Both the position numbers and the translations under genes were made by a program. The notes below the pieces were generated by a model. That model had not been told where the DNA came from and ran no database searches. It was given only the letters and a program-made list of their open reading frames with translations. From Chloroflexota bacterium (GTDB taxonomy: Bacteria; Chloroflexota; Anaerolineae; DUEN01), in the NCBI GenBank assembly GCA_013152435.1, contig JAADGJ010000111.1, forward strand, positions 1 to 59,700: DNA of 59,700 nucleotides, in the 5' to 3' direction. This document shows, one piece after another, positions 41,979 through 51,474 of the stretch. The stretch's first letter is position 1; every line of letters begins with the position of its first letter.

Positions 41979-42464
41979 GTGACCGACGAGCGGATGCTTC
42001 CTCGCAAGTGGACGCTGCGGGCGTATGACCGGCGGGTCGTCTTCATTAAGCGGCGCCATGAGCGCACTGAGCATGTGGTGATGAAGGCGCTCTTATGGGC
42101 GCTTTACCTGCCTCGGTATCCCGATCTTTCCGTGGAGGTCTCCATCGGCGATCGCTACAAACCGGATGTGGTGGCGGTGGATGCGTTCGGCCGTCCGCTC
42201 TTTTGGGGAGAGGCCGGTGAGATCGGCGTGGCCAAGATCCGGTCGCTGGCCAGACGCTATCGGCGCACGCATTTCGCCATTGCCAAGTGGGATACCCGTC
42301 TGGATCCTTTCATTGCCATCGTCGAGGGTGCGCTGGCGGGCCTTCGCCGTGAAGCCCCGTTTGACCTGATCTCCTTCCCCGCGGACAGCGCCGAGCGTTT
42401 CATTGACGACGAGGGTCGGATCCATATCCGGCATGCGGACGTGGAGTGGGTTCGGCTTCCCTAA
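41979..42464 (+). CDS. YaeQ-like protein with PD-(D/E)XK-type core
   Basis: This is a 161-residue protein. RHERTEHVVMKALLWALYLPRYPDLSVEV and GDRYKPDVVAVDAFGRPLFWGEAG resemble the E. coli YaeQ pattern, a restriction-endonuclease-like fold. The segment PD-x11-GEAG may hold the acidic residues. The function is unknown. The start is unsure: GTG at 41979 has AGGGA at four bases, while an ATG at 41955 has no ribosome binding site. It is the last gene of the operon that begins with the Lon-like gene; the next gene has a separate promoter region. Confidence 0.5.
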   Translation: MTDERMLPRKWTLRAYDRRVVFIKRRHERTEHVVMKALLWALYLPRYPDLSVEVSIGDRYKPDVVAVDAFGRPLFWGEAGEIGVAKIRSLARRYRRTHFAIAKWDTRLDPFIAIVEGALAGLRREAPFDLISFPADSAERFIDDEGRIHIRHADVEWVRLP

Positions 42465-42571
42465 TCCCCTTTAACCGCCTGCCTTTTGGCCGATAGGGAT
42501 GATTTATGCCGATGAGTTATCCGTACCATCCCGGAAAAGGCCCCCAAATTAGCCAAAGTCGGGTTTGATAT

Positions 42572-42651
42572 GGTAAGATATTACCGGAACTTCCCCCGAC
42601 AGCTTCGAGCTCCATGAAGTGGATGTAGGTCGAAACCCCATGTGGTATACC
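42572..42651 (+). promoter_or_regulatory. Candidate control region of the peptide-type SBP gene
   Basis: The inverted repeat GGTAA-GATA-TTACC (42572-42585) contains TGGTAAGAT, a possible extended -10, but no good -35 is seen. A second palindrome GGTATACC (42644-42651) lies just before the AAGGAGG ribosome binding site. Both are weak calls. Confidence 0.25.
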
Positions 42652-42670
42652 AAACAAGGAGGTTGGTACC

Positions 42671-44698
42671 ATGCCTAGATCCATGCGTCTCAATCGGCTA
42701 CTGCTCGTCCTCGTCATGGTGGTCGGTTTGTTGGCGCTGGCAGCGTGCGCTCAGCAGCCGACAGCGGCACCCGAGCCAACTCCTACACCCAAAGAGGAGG
42801 CTCCGGCCCCCGCTCCGGCCCAGCCGAAGCCGGAGGAGCGTGTCTCCAAGTACAACGAAGCTCCCATGTTGAAGGAGTTGGTCGAGAAGGGTGAGCTGCC
42901 CCCTGTGGATGAGCGGCTCCCCGAGGAACCCCTGGTCATCGATGTGGTGGAGGAGATCGGCCAGTACGGCGGCACGCTGCGTCGCGGGTTCCTTGGCCCC
43001 TCGGATCACAACAACTACACCCGAGTGGTCTATGACGCCCTGGTCCGCTTCTCGCCCGATGGCACGGAGGTGATCCCTCACATCGCCAAGGGGTGGGAGT
43101 CCAACGAAGACTTCACCGTGTGGAAGGTCTTCCTGCGGAAGGGGCTGAAGTGGTCCGATGGCCATCCGTTCACCGCTGACGACATCATGTTCTGGTACGA
43201 GTACATCCTCCTGAACAAGGACCTGACCCCGAGCGTCCCGATCTGGATGCAGAACCAGGATGGCTCGGTGGCCAAGGTGGAGAAGCTGGACGACTACACG
43301 GTCCAGTGGACCTTCAAGCAGCCGAACACCGCCTTCCTGCTGGAGTTGGCCAACAAGGACGGCGCTGACAAGTCCATCCACAACCTGGCCTTCGTCCCGG
43401 CGCACTACATGAAGCAGTTCCATCCGGCCTTCGTGGACGAGGCGGAGCTGCAGGCCAAGGTGGAGGAGGCGGGCTTTGATACATGGACCGAGCTCTTCGC
43501 CGTCAAGGCCATGCCGCACCTGAATCCGGAGCGCCCCAGCACCGCTGCGTGGATCCCGGACAACTCCTCCGTCTCCGATCAGGTCTTCGTCCTCAAGCGC
43601 AACCCCTACTACTTCGCCGTAGATCCGGAGGGCAACCAGCTGCCGTACATCGATTACGTGCGGTTCACCTTCTTTGCCGACAAGGAAGCCCTGAACCTGG
43701 CGGCGGTGGCTGGCGAGATCGATATGCAGGGCCGCCACATCAACATGAGCAACTATCCGGTGCTGGTGGAGAATCAGGAGAAGGGCGGCTATCGGGTGGT
43801 CACGTGGCCGACCTTCGGCGGCTCCGACGCCGTGCTGATGTTCAACCAGACCTACGTGGCGAAAGACCCGGCGGTGGGCGAGCTGCTGCGCAATCGGGAC
43901 TTCCGCATCGCTCTGTCCTACGCCATCGACCGGGAGAAGATCAAGGAGCTGGCTTTCCTGGGTCTGGGTGAGCCGCGTCAGGGTGTGCCGGCGCCCAACC
44001 ATCCCTACTATCCGGGCGACGAGTGGGCTTACAAGTACACCGAGCATGACCCGGACAAGGCCAACGAGATGCTGGACAGCATCGGCCTGACCGAGCGGGA
44101 TGAGGAAGGGTTCCGGCTGTTGCCCAACGGCGAGCGGCTGGACCTGGAGATCAGCGTCGTCCCGGCCTTCGCCAACTGGACCGACGTGGGCCAGATCGTG
44201 GTGGAGAACTGGGCGGATGTGGGCATCCGGGCCCATGTGGAGATCCGGGAGCGTGCCCTCCACTTCCAGATGCGCAACACCAACGATCTGATGATCGAGA
44301 TCTGGAACGAGGACACCACCGGCTTCCCCTTCAGCGGGCAGCCGAAGATGGATCCCCGCAGCGACCCGGCTCTGACCTTCGGCCCGCTCTATCGGAAGTG
44401 GTACCAGACCAACGGCGCCGAGGGCATGGAGCCGCCGCCCGAGGTCAAGAAGCTGGTCGAGATCATCGACGAGGCCAAGGTCTCCGGGCGTGAGCGGCAG
44501 ATCGAGCTGGCTCAGGAGCTGTTCCGCCACTGGGTGGACAACCTGTGGGAGATCGGGACCGTCGGTCTGACCCCCATGATCCAGGGTGTGATCGTGGTCA
44601 ACCAGGATCTCCACAACGTGCCTGAGACGGCTGGGAACGACTGGCCGCTGCGCACGCCGGGTAACACCCGCCCGGAGCAGTACTTCTTCAAGCGATAA
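42671..44698 (+). CDS. Extracellular solute-binding lipoprotein, family 5
   Basis: This is a 675-residue protein. A signal peptide (1-25) ends in LAAC with the lipidated Cys26, followed by a Pro/Thr/Glu-rich linker. The mature protein is a family 5 binding protein: YGGTLRRGF, ALVRFSPDGTEVIPHIAKGWE, WSDGHPFTADDIMFWYEYI, and FRIALSYAIDREKIKELAFLGLGEP. Members of this long variety, with LPPVDERLPEEPLV at the start, often bind plant oligosaccharides rather than peptides. It works with the two permeases and two ATPases downstream. AAGGAGG precedes the ATG by eight bases. Confidence 0.92.
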   Translation: MPRSMRLNRLLLVLVMVVGLLALAACAQQPTAAPEPTPTPKEEAPAPAPAQPKPEERVSKYNEAPMLKELVEKGELPPVDERLPEEPLVIDVVEEIGQYGGTLRRGFLGPSDHNNYTRVVYDALVRFSPDGTEVIPHIAKGWESNEDFTVWKVFLRKGLKWSDGHPFTADDIMFWYEYILLNKDLTPSVPIWMQNQDGSVAKVEKLDDYTVQWTFKQPNTAFLLELANKDGADKSIHNLAFVPAHYMKQFHPAFVDEAELQAKVEEAGFDTWTELFAVKAMPHLNPERPSTAAWIPDNSSVSDQVFVLKRNPYYFAVDPEGNQLPYIDYVRFTFFADKEALNLAAVAGEIDMQGRHINMSNYPVLVENQEKGGYRVVTWPTFGGSDAVLMFNQTYVAKDPAVGELLRNRDFRIALSYAIDREKIKELAFLGLGEPRQGVPAPNHPYYPGDEWAYKYTEHDPDKANEMLDSIGLTERDEEGFRLLPNGERLDLEISVVPAFANWTDVGQIVVENWADVGIRAHVEIRERALHFQMRNTNDLMIEIWNEDTTGFPFSGQPKMDPRSDPALTFGPLYRKWYQTNGAEGMEPPPEVKKLVEIIDEAKVSGRERQIELAQELFRHWVDNLWEIGTVGLTPMIQGVIVVNQDLHNVPETAGNDWPLRTPGNTRPEQYFFKR

Positions 44699-44749
44699 GG
44701 TCGTCTAAGCCAGACTCCTCAAGCGACGGATTATCGCTGACGGATCTCA

Positions 44750-44790
44750 GTCCACGTGGGCGGGCCGACCTGGCTTCTGCCCACGTGGAC
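44750..44790 (+). terminator. Hairpin between SBP and permease genes (partial terminator)
   Basis: The arms GTCCACGTGGGC (44750-44761) and GCCCACGTGGAC (44779-44790) pair perfectly over 12 bp. The following ATCTTT is only a weak T-run. Such stem-loops usually protect or partially terminate the binding-protein mRNA so that it is made in excess over the permease. Confidence 0.6.
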
Positions 44791-44896
44791 ATCTTTCGCC
44801 CACCCTAATACCACGGCATGAGTGGGGGCGAGGCATGCCTTTCCCCTGCTCTTCACGTTTCAGCGTGGCGCTATCACCCGATGAGGTGTATTGGAT

Positions 44897-45886
44897 ATGC
44901 TCCAATATATCGTCAAGCGTCTGTTGCTTCTGCCGTTCCTTCTGTTCATCTTCTCCGTCTTCGCCTTCTTCATCATCCAGGCGCCGCCCGGTGACTTCGT
45001 CACCAGCTACGTCGCCGAGTTGGCGGCCTCAGGGTCGTCCATGGATCAGGCCCAGATCGACGCGCTGCGGCAGATGTACGGCCTGGATCAGCCCATGTAC
45101 GTGCAGTATCTCAAGTGGATAGGCCGAATCCTGCGAGGGGATTTGGGCGTGTCCCTGGACTGGCAGCGCCCCAACCTGGAGCTGATCAAGGAGCGCTTGC
45201 TGTTGACGGTGATGTTGGGGGCCTTCACCTTTGGCTTCACCTGGGCGCTGGCCATCCCGATCGGCATCCTCTCCGCTACCCGTCAGTACTCATTTCTGGA
45301 TTATTTCTTCACCGTGTTCAACTACATCGGCGTCGCCACCCCCACCTTCATGACCGCCCTGGTGCTGATGTGGCTGGCCTTCAAATACTTCGGCATCAGC
45401 ATCACCGGCCTGTTCTCGCCGGAGTATGTGGACGCGCCCTGGAGCTGGGGCCGGGTGGTGGATCTGCTCAAGCACATGTGGTTGCCCGCCGTCATCCTGG
45501 GCATGGACGGCACGGCCCGGCTGGCTCGTATCATGCGAGCCAACCTGCTGGACGAGCTCAACAAGCCGTATGTGGAGATGGCCCGCGCCAAGGGGATGCC
45601 CGAATGGAAGCTGGTGCTGAGATATCCGGTGCGTCTGGCCATCAACCCGTTGATCAGCACCATCGGTTGGTATCTGCCCCTCCTCTTCTCCGGCAGCGTC
45701 ATCGTGGCGACGGTGCTGAATCTTCCCACCATCGGGCCCATGTTGCTCCGATCTCTGACGAACCAGGACATGTTCCTGGCCGGTGCGATCGTGCTGATCT
45801 ATTGTCTGTTGGCCATCATCGGCACGCTGATATCGGACATCTTGTTGGCCTGGCTGGATCCTCGTATCCGAATGGAGGGCTCCTGA
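44897..45886 (+). CDS. ABC importer permease, DppB/OppB type
   Basis: This is a 329-residue membrane protein with six predicted helices. The N-terminus YIVKRLLLLPFLLFIFSVFAFFIIQAPPGDF is typical of DppB. The coupling loop (ANLLDELNKPYVEMARAKGMPEWKLVLRYPVRLAINP) contains the EAA-like motif. The start is the ATG at 44897 after GAGGTG; a TTG at 44891 is the alternative. It forms the pore with the DppC-type protein encoded 3 bp downstream. Confidence 0.93.
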   Translation: MLQYIVKRLLLLPFLLFIFSVFAFFIIQAPPGDFVTSYVAELAASGSSMDQAQIDALRQMYGLDQPMYVQYLKWIGRILRGDLGVSLDWQRPNLELIKERLLLTVMLGAFTFGFTWALAIPIGILSATRQYSFLDYFFTVFNYIGVATPTFMTALVLMWLAFKYFGISITGLFSPEYVDAPWSWGRVVDLLKHMWLPAVILGMDGTARLARIMRANLLDELNKPYVEMARAKGMPEWKLVLRYPVRLAINPLISTIGWYLPLLFSGSVIVATVLNLPTIGPMLLRSLTNQDMFLAGAIVLIYCLLAIIGTLISDILLAWLDPRIRMEGS

Positions 45887-45889
45887 GGT

Positions 45890-47065
45890 ATGGCTCGGCC
45901 TCGCGAATCTGAATCCCTCACATCATCGTCGGCCGATAACCGGTTGATGAGGTCGATGGCCGACTGGACGGAAGAAGAAGACGCCTTTTATGTGGCCCCG
46001 AACTGGAAGCTGGTCTGGTGGCGCTTCAAGAAGCATCGGCTGGCGCTCATCAGCGGCGTGGTCATCCTCCTGGTCGCCATCGTGGCCCTGGTCCCCGATT
46101 TCTTCAGCACCCAGGACCCGAACGAGACCAGCACCATGGAATCCTTCATCCCGGTCCAGCATGTCCATTTCATCGACGAGGGCCGCATCCGCCCCTTTGT
46201 GTACGGCGTGGTTGGGAAGCGTAACCCGAAGACGCTGCGCATGGAGTGGCATATCGACGAGACCAAGAAGATCCCGGTTCGCTTCTTCGCCAAGGGTTAT
46301 TCGTACAAGCTGCTCGGGATCATCTCCACGGACATCCACTTCCTGGGGCCGGTCTCCCCGGACGAGGAGGAGAAGATCCACCTGCTGGGGACGGATCGGC
46401 TGGGACGGGATCAGTGGTCTCGACTGATGCATGGGACCCGGGTCTCCCTGTCCATCGGGCTGGTGGCCGTCTTCTTGAGCATCTTCCTGGGCATCCTGCT
46501 CGGTGGCATCTCCGGCTACTTCGGCGGCACCGTCGATCTGATCATCCAGCGCCTCATCGAGATCCTGCAGTCGCTGCCGCCGATCCCCATCTGGATGGCG
46601 TTGACCGCGGCGCTGCCCCGTGACTGGTCGGTGGAGCGGGTGTACTTCGCCATCACCGTGATCCTTTCGCTGATCGGCTGGACCACGCTGGCTCGCGAGG
46701 TGCGGGGGCGCTTCCTGGCCCTACGGGAGGAAGATTTCGTGGTCGCCGCCAAGCTCTCCGGCTGCGGGCGGGCCCGGATCATCTTCCGCCACATGTTGCC
46801 CACGTTCACCAGCCACATCATCGCCGCCAGCACCCTGGCGATCCCGGTCATGATCATCAACGAGACGTTCCTGAGCTTTCTGGGGCTGGGCCTCCGGCCG
46901 CCGGCCATCAGTTGGGGGGTGTTGCTACAGGAGGCGCAGAACCTGCAGTCGATCGCTCTGGCGCCCTGGCTGCTCCTGCCCGGCCTGGCCGTGATCATCA
47001 CCGTGTTGGCCCTGAACATCCTGGGCGATGGCCTGCGTGATGCAGCCGATCCCTATAGTCACTAG
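45890..47065 (+). CDS. ABC importer permease, DppC/OppC type
   Basis: This is a 391-residue membrane protein. A cytoplasmic N-terminus of about 55 residues precedes the first helix (LALISGVVILLVAIVALVPDFF). A ~100-residue extracytoplasmic insertion (FSTQDPNETS ... LLGTDRLGRDQWSRL) ends with the OppC-type GTDRLGRDQWSR signature. The coupling loop is LREEDFVVAAKLSGCGRARIIFRHMLP. The ATG at 45890 lies three bases after the preceding stop with GGAGGG upstream. Confidence 0.93.
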   Translation: MARPRESESLTSSSADNRLMRSMADWTEEEDAFYVAPNWKLVWWRFKKHRLALISGVVILLVAIVALVPDFFSTQDPNETSTMESFIPVQHVHFIDEGRIRPFVYGVVGKRNPKTLRMEWHIDETKKIPVRFFAKGYSYKLLGIISTDIHFLGPVSPDEEEKIHLLGTDRLGRDQWSRLMHGTRVSLSIGLVAVFLSIFLGILLGGISGYFGGTVDLIIQRLIEILQSLPPIPIWMALTAALPRDWSVERVYFAITVILSLIGWTTLAREVRGRFLALREEDFVVAAKLSGCGRARIIFRHMLPTFTSHIIAASTLAIPVMIINETFLSFLGLGLRPPAISWGVLLQEAQNLQSIALAPWLLLPGLAVIITVLALNILGDGLRDAADPYSH

Positions 47066-47090
47066 TTCCCGGCACAGAGGTTCTTCGTCG

Positions 47091-48131
47091 ATGGATACCC
47101 AAAGGACGTCGATCCTATCCGTACGGAATCTGAAAACTTATTTCTTCCTGGACGAGGGCACGGTCCGGGCGGTGGACGGGGTGAGCTTTGACGTGTTCCC
47201 CGGCCAGGTGGTGGGCATCGTGGGCGAGAGCGGCTGCGGGAAAAGCGTGACCATCAAGTCGATCCTGCGCATTGTGGAGAGGCCCGGCCGCATCGTGGGG
47301 GGGGAGATCCGCTTCCGCCCCCGGGCGAACGGGGTGGTGAAGGGGGAGAACGGGTTCATCGACCTGGCCCGGCTGAACCCTCGCGGCCCGCAGATGCGCG
47401 CCATCCGGGGGGGCGAGATCGCGTTGATCCCACAGGAGCCGATGGCGGCCTTCAGCCCGGTGCACACCATCGGCGATCAGATCGTGGAGGCCATCCTGTT
47501 GCATCAGAAGATGAGCAAGCAGGAGGCCTGGGAGATCGCCGTCGGGCGCCTGCGCGAGGTGGGGGTCCCCAGCCCGGAACAGCGGATGAATGCCTATTCG
47601 TGGGAGCTGAGCGGTGGGCTGCGCCAGCGGGCCATGATCGCCATGGCGCTGTCTTGCAATCCCAGGCTGCTCATCGCCGATGAGCCCACGACGGCCATCG
47701 ACGTCACCACCCAGGCCCAGGTCCTGAGCCTGCTCCGCTCGCTGCAGGAGCAGCACAACATGGCCATCATCTTCATCACCCATGACCTGGGGGTCATCGC
47801 GCAGATCACGGACTATGTCGTCGTGATGTATCTGGGCCGGGTGATGGAGACCGGACCGGTGGAGGGCATCTTCTATAACCCGCAACATCCGTATACGAAG
47901 GCTCTGCTCAAATCGATCCCCTCCATCCACTCGCCGCCCCGGACGCTGCTGCCCACCATCGAGGGGTCTATCCCGCCGCCGTTCAGTCGCCCGCCCGGGT
48001 GCCCGTTTCACCCGCGCTGCTCGGAGTTCATGCCGGACGTCTGCAATCGGCGCATCCCGGCCTTGCACCCGGTCAATGAGGAGCAGTCTGCAAGCTGCTT
48101 CCTGTACCACGACATAGCTGAGGAAGAGTGA
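47091..48131 (+). CDS. ABC importer ATPase, DppD/OppD type
   Basis: This 346-residue protein has Walker [11 protein letters not shown], signature ELSGGLRQR and Walker [13 protein letters not shown]. The C-terminal oligopeptide-ATPase domain ([10 protein letters not shown] ... C) has cysteines that bind an iron-sulfur cluster in some relatives. The ATG at 47091 starts the conserved domain; upstream in-frame starts overlap the permease gene. It forms a heterodimeric motor with the next gene. Confidence 0.94.
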   Translation: MDTQRTSILSVRNLKTYFFLDEGTVRAVDGVSFDVFPGQVVGIVGESGCGKSVTIKSILRIVERPGRIVGGEIRFRPRANGVVKGENGFIDLARLNPRGPQMRAIRGGEIALIPQEPMAAFSPVHTIGDQIVEAILLHQKMSKQEAWEIAVGRLREVGVPSPEQRMNAYSWELSGGLRQRAMIAMALSCNPRLLIADEPTTAIDVTTQAQVLSLLRSLQEQHNMAIIFITHDLGVIAQITDYVVVMYLGRVMETGPVEGIFYNPQHPYTKALLKSIPSIHSPPRTLLPTIEGSIPPPFSRPPGCPFHPRCSEFMPDVCNRRIPALHPVNEEQSASCFLYHDIAEEE

Positions 48132-48143
48132 GCGATCGCTGTG

Positions 48144-49235
48144 ATGGATACCGTGACCCGAGATGATCAGGTGCTGTTGGAAGTCAAGAACCTGAAGAAG
48201 TACTTCCCCATTCGGAAGGGATTCTTCAGGAGGGTGGTCGGCCAGATCCGGGCCGTGGATGACGTGAGCTTCTTCATCCACGAGGGTGAGACGCTGGGAC
48301 TGGTGGGGGAGAGCGGTTGTGGGAAGACCACCACGGCCCGGTGCATCCTGCGTGCTCTGGATCCCACGTCCGGGCAGATCCTGTTCCGCACCCAATCCGG
48401 CCGGGTGGTCGATGTGGCCACCCTCTCCGAGGATGAGATGCGCCCTCTGCGCCGTGAGATGCAGATGATCTTCCAGGATCCCTTCGCGTCGCTCAACCCC
48501 CGTATGAACCTGCTGGACATCGTGGGCGAGCCGCTGCTGGTGATCGAGGGGATCAAGAGCCGCAAGCAGCGGGCCGAGCGCGTCGCCGAGCTCCTGCGTC
48601 TGGTGGGCCTGCGCCCGGAGTACATGCAGCGCTTCCCGCATGCCTTCAGCGGCGGCCAGCGCCAGCGCATCGTCATCGCTCGGGCTCTGGCCCTGAATCC
48701 CCGCCTGATCGTGGCCGATGAGCCCGTGTCCGCGTTGGACGTCTCCGTGCAGGCACAGGTATTGAACCTGCTGTTGGAGCTGCAGCAGAAGCTTCATCTC
48801 ACCTATCTGTTCGTCGCCCATGATCTGAGTGTCGTGAAGCACATTTGCGATCGGGTGGCCGTCATGTACGTCGGAAAGATCGTGGAGATGGCGGCGACCG
48901 AGGAGATCTTCAGTACTCCCAGGCACCCGTATACGGCCGCGTTGCTCTCGGCCGTGCCGTTCCCGGACCCGAGGATTCGTCTGCGAGGCACCGTGCTGAG
49001 CGGGGAGGTGCCCAGCCCGGCCAACCCGCCGTCGGGATGCTATTTCCACCCGCGCTGCTCCTACGCCATGGATGTCTGCCGGACGGAGGCTCCTGTGCTG
49101 GAGGAGGTTTCGCCCAATCACTTCGTCAGCTGCCACCGGGCCCGTGAGCTGGAGCTTGTGGGCATTGGCGGCATGGAGATCCCCGGCCTGTCTGAGCATG
49201 CTTCCGGCGCTTCGGTTCATCCACCGTCGGGATGA
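48144..49235 (+). CDS. ABC importer ATPase, DppF/OppF type
   Basis: This 363-residue protein has Walker [11 protein letters not shown], signature FSGGQRQR and Walker [13 protein letters not shown]. It carries the same FHPRC C-terminal domain as its partner. The ATG at 48144 follows the DppD-type stop by 12 bp. The next gene, a membrane glycosyltransferase, starts within its stop codon (ATGA), so it is in the same transcript although it is not part of a transporter. Confidence 0.94.
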   Translation: MDTVTRDDQVLLEVKNLKKYFPIRKGFFRRVVGQIRAVDDVSFFIHEGETLGLVGESGCGKTTTARCILRALDPTSGQILFRTQSGRVVDVATLSEDEMRPLRREMQMIFQDPFASLNPRMNLLDIVGEPLLVIEGIKSRKQRAERVAELLRLVGLRPEYMQRFPHAFSGGQRQRIVIARALALNPRLIVADEPVSALDVSVQAQVLNLLLELQQKLHLTYLFVAHDLSVVKHICDRVAVMYVGKIVEMAATEEIFSTPRHPYTAALLSAVPFPDPRIRLRGTVLSGEVPSPANPPSGCYFHPRCSYAMDVCRTEAPVLEEVSPNHFVSCHRARELELVGIGGMEIPGLSEHASGASVHPPSG

Positions 49236-50764
49236 CGGCTGTGAACGTCCCCGGTGCGCTTCTTGGCATGATGTGGGGATTTGTGCAGGATGGGGCGCCA
49301 CGGCCTGCCGGGTCGTGGGGCGCTCGTTGGGATCGCTGGGCGCCTCGGGCGCTCATGGGCGCGTTGTTCGTGGCCCTGCTGGTGGCGGCGGGGCTATTCG
49401 CCTGGCACGGGGGGAATGCCATCCTCTTCCCGTATCCGGTGGATTACGGGGAAGGCCCTCTGCTTGACCAGGCCGTGCGGCTCTCCCGGCTGGAGAACAT
49501 CTACCGCCCCGATATCTCCACTCCGCCGTATACCGTCTCCAACTATCCTCCGCTCTTCGTGCTGCTTCAGGCCCCATTTGTTCGCTTGTTCGGCCCCGCG
49601 TTCTGGTACGGCCGGACCATCTCCTTTCTAAGCGTCCTGGCGGCCGCCGTGTTCATCGGGCTGACGATCCACGCGCTTACCGGGGATGGAGTCGCCGGGG
49701 CTGTGGGCGGCCTGTTGCTTTTGTCGATTCCCTATGTCCTGCATTGGGGGCCGCTTTGTCGTGTAGATTCGTTGGCCCTGGGGTTGAGCTGGGCCGGGCT
49801 GTGGGTGATCGTCCGTTGGCCGCACCGGCGCTGGGCGTTGGGCGGGGCGATCATGCTCCTGACGGCGGCCGTGTACACGCGTCAGTCGTACGCCCTGGCG
49901 GCGCCCGCGGCGGCCTTCCTGTGGCTGTGGGGGCGGCAGGGGCTCCGACGGGCGTTGGCGCTGGCGATCGGGGTCGGCGGCCTGGGCCTGGGGTTGTTCG
50001 CCTTGCTGGAGTGGGTCACGGATGGGGGCTTCTTCTTCCACATCGTGACGGCGAACGTCAATACGTTCTACATCCGGCGGGTGATCCGCCATGCGATCCA
50101 GATCGTGCGCTTCATGCCGGTGTTGTCGCTGGGAATGGGGATCACGGTGGGGTGGCTGGCCTGGTCTCGTTCCAGGGCGGGGTGGTTGGTGGGCCCCTAC
50201 GCGGTGGGCGGCGTTCTGACGGCGATGACCATCGGCAAGGTTGGGTCGTCGGTGAACTATCTGTTCGAGCTGTCGGCCGCGTTCGCCTTGGCGATGGGCG
50301 TGTTGCTGGCCGGACTGCGTGGACATCGCTGGCTGCGTCCCCTGTGGCTCCTGTTGCTGATCGTGCAGGTGAGCGCGCTGGTGATGCTCTCGCAGACGGA
50401 GTATGCCAGGTGGGTTCTGGACAAGGTGGCGCAGCGATCCGAGATCGAGCGGTTGATGCAGGTTGTGCACGAGGCTGATGGCACGGTATTGGCCGATGAG
50501 TACATGGGGCTGATCCCGCTGGACGGCCGACCGCTATACTTCCAACCGTTCGAGTTCAAGCAGCTCGCCCAGGCGGGGATATGGGATCAGCGGCCGTTCC
50601 TCGATGCCATCTCCCGTGGCGACTTCGCCGTGATCCTCATTTATGACGCGCCCGGGTGGCGCTCCCGTCGGGCCCGATGGACTCCGCAGATGTTACGAGC
50701 CATCTCCTCGCATTATCGAGCGGTGGATCGCGCCGCGTATACGACCGTGTATCGCCCCAGGTAG
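49232..50764 (+). CDS. GT-C fold membrane glycosyltransferase-like protein
   Basis: This is a 510-residue protein with about ten to eleven hydrophobic helices and a cytosolic or surface C-terminal part ([21 protein letters not shown]). The first extracytoplasmic loop has [16 protein letters not shown], the acidic motif position of GT-C (PMT/ArnT/GT87-like) enzymes that use lipid-linked sugars. It probably adds sugars to surface polymers or proteins; substrate unknown. ATGA overlap with the ATPase gene shows coupled translation. Confidence 0.7.
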   Translation: MTAVNVPGALLGMMWGFVQDGAPRPAGSWGARWDRWAPRALMGALFVALLVAAGLFAWHGGNAILFPYPVDYGEGPLLDQAVRLSRLENIYRPDISTPPYTVSNYPPLFVLLQAPFVRLFGPAFWYGRTISFLSVLAAAVFIGLTIHALTGDGVAGAVGGLLLLSIPYVLHWGPLCRVDSLALGLSWAGLWVIVRWPHRRWALGGAIMLLTAAVYTRQSYALAAPAAAFLWLWGRQGLRRALALAIGVGGLGLGLFALLEWVTDGGFFFHIVTANVNTFYIRRVIRHAIQIVRFMPVLSLGMGITVGWLAWSRSRAGWLVGPYAVGGVLTAMTIGKVGSSVNYLFELSAAFALAMGVLLAGLRGHRWLRPLWLLLLIVQVSALVMLSQTEYARWVLDKVAQRSEIERLMQVVHEADGTVLADEYMGLIPLDGRPLYFQPFEFKQLAQAGIWDQRPFLDAISRGDFAVILIYDAPGWRSRRARWTPQMLRAISSHYRAVDRAAYTTVYRPR

Positions 50765-50964
50765 ACGCCCCTGGAGGCGTCGCGCGGGAGTCTGGGTTGA
50801 GGGGGGTACGAGGGACGGCCCTCCCCGGGCCATTCCGGAGGGGCAGATCGGCGTTTCCGTGGGGACCCTGTTTATGGATAGGGCCGGAACCTCGCCGTGG
50901 CTGCATGGAGCCGCCGGCGAGCGTCCCGGCCCATGAGTGTCGAACCGGCGAGGCTTTGGCGTCC

Positions 50965-51165
50965 TTATGGCCTGGCCGGTTGATGGCGAGACTGCAGCCG
51001 CTGACCCGAGGAGATCAGCAGGTTGCCAAGGCTCACCGCAATGCGAGCCCAAAGCCCCGGCTTCTTCACTCGTCCCGCCTCAAAGCGGGCGAGGAGCTCA
51101 CCTCTTTTCACCCTCTCCTCGTAGTCCATTCGCCCCAGCTCCGCCGCCAACAGAGGGTTCATCAT
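50965..51165 (-). CDS. Small 66-residue protein of unknown function
   Basis: The product starts MMNPLLAAELGRMDYEERVKRGELLARFEAGR and ends with an amphipathic helix (ARIAVSLGNLLISSGQRLQS). It is basic and helical, with no membrane segment long enough to span. The ribosome binding site AGAGGAGGAC is five bases before the ATG at 51165 and supports a real gene. It stands alone between two plus-strand operons. No family is recognised with confidence. Confidence 0.55.
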   Translation of the reverse strand: MMNPLLAAELGRMDYEERVKRGELLARFEAGRVKKPGLWARIAVSLGNLLISSGQRLQSRHQPARP

Positions 51166-51474
51166 CGTCGTCCTCCTCTACCTGTCCACGAAAATTTCGG
51201 GCAAGACATGGCCCCACCCTGGCCAGATGCTCGGCGAGCCGGTGGGGCCTGTCGGTTATGCGATTTGCCCATGTGGGAGACCGGTCTCCTCTCGGCCGAT
51301 GCCCACGAGCGCCTACTGTACCCTTGTTTGCCCATTCCGTGTGTAAGCGATCCTACAATTTAGGCGAGATCTCCTATTCCTTGCACTTGTATGAAAGGAT
51401 GCGTTTAGGCATTGGCGTGGCGTCAAAATGATGCTACAATGAAAGGGCCTATTCTTCTCGGAGGCGATGGTCAG
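51166..51474. other. 309-bp spacer with promoter for the resB operon
   Basis: The only clear element on the plus strand is the promoter at 51412-51440. The small 66-residue gene starts divergently at the left end. No further gene is seen. Confidence 0.5.
51412..51440 (+). promoter_or_regulatory. Promoter for resB (TTGGCG-N17-TACAAT)
   Basis: The boxes at 51412-51417 and 51435-51440 are 17 bp apart. Transcription would begin near 51447, just before GGAGG and the GTG at 51475, so the earlier ATG at 51439 cannot be the start. Confidence 0.5.

Noticed and set aside
42698-44614. 638-codon minus-strand frame opposite the family 5 binding protein gene
   Set aside because: It mirrors the codons of a clear lipoprotein gene with a signal peptide and strong ribosome binding site; it has no own start signal.
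47115-49301. Very long minus-strand open frame (728 codons) opposite the two ABC ATPase genes
   Set aside because: The plus strand has intact Walker and signature motifs; the antisense frame is a by-product of high-GC codon use and its product is His/Arg/Pro-rich without any family pattern.
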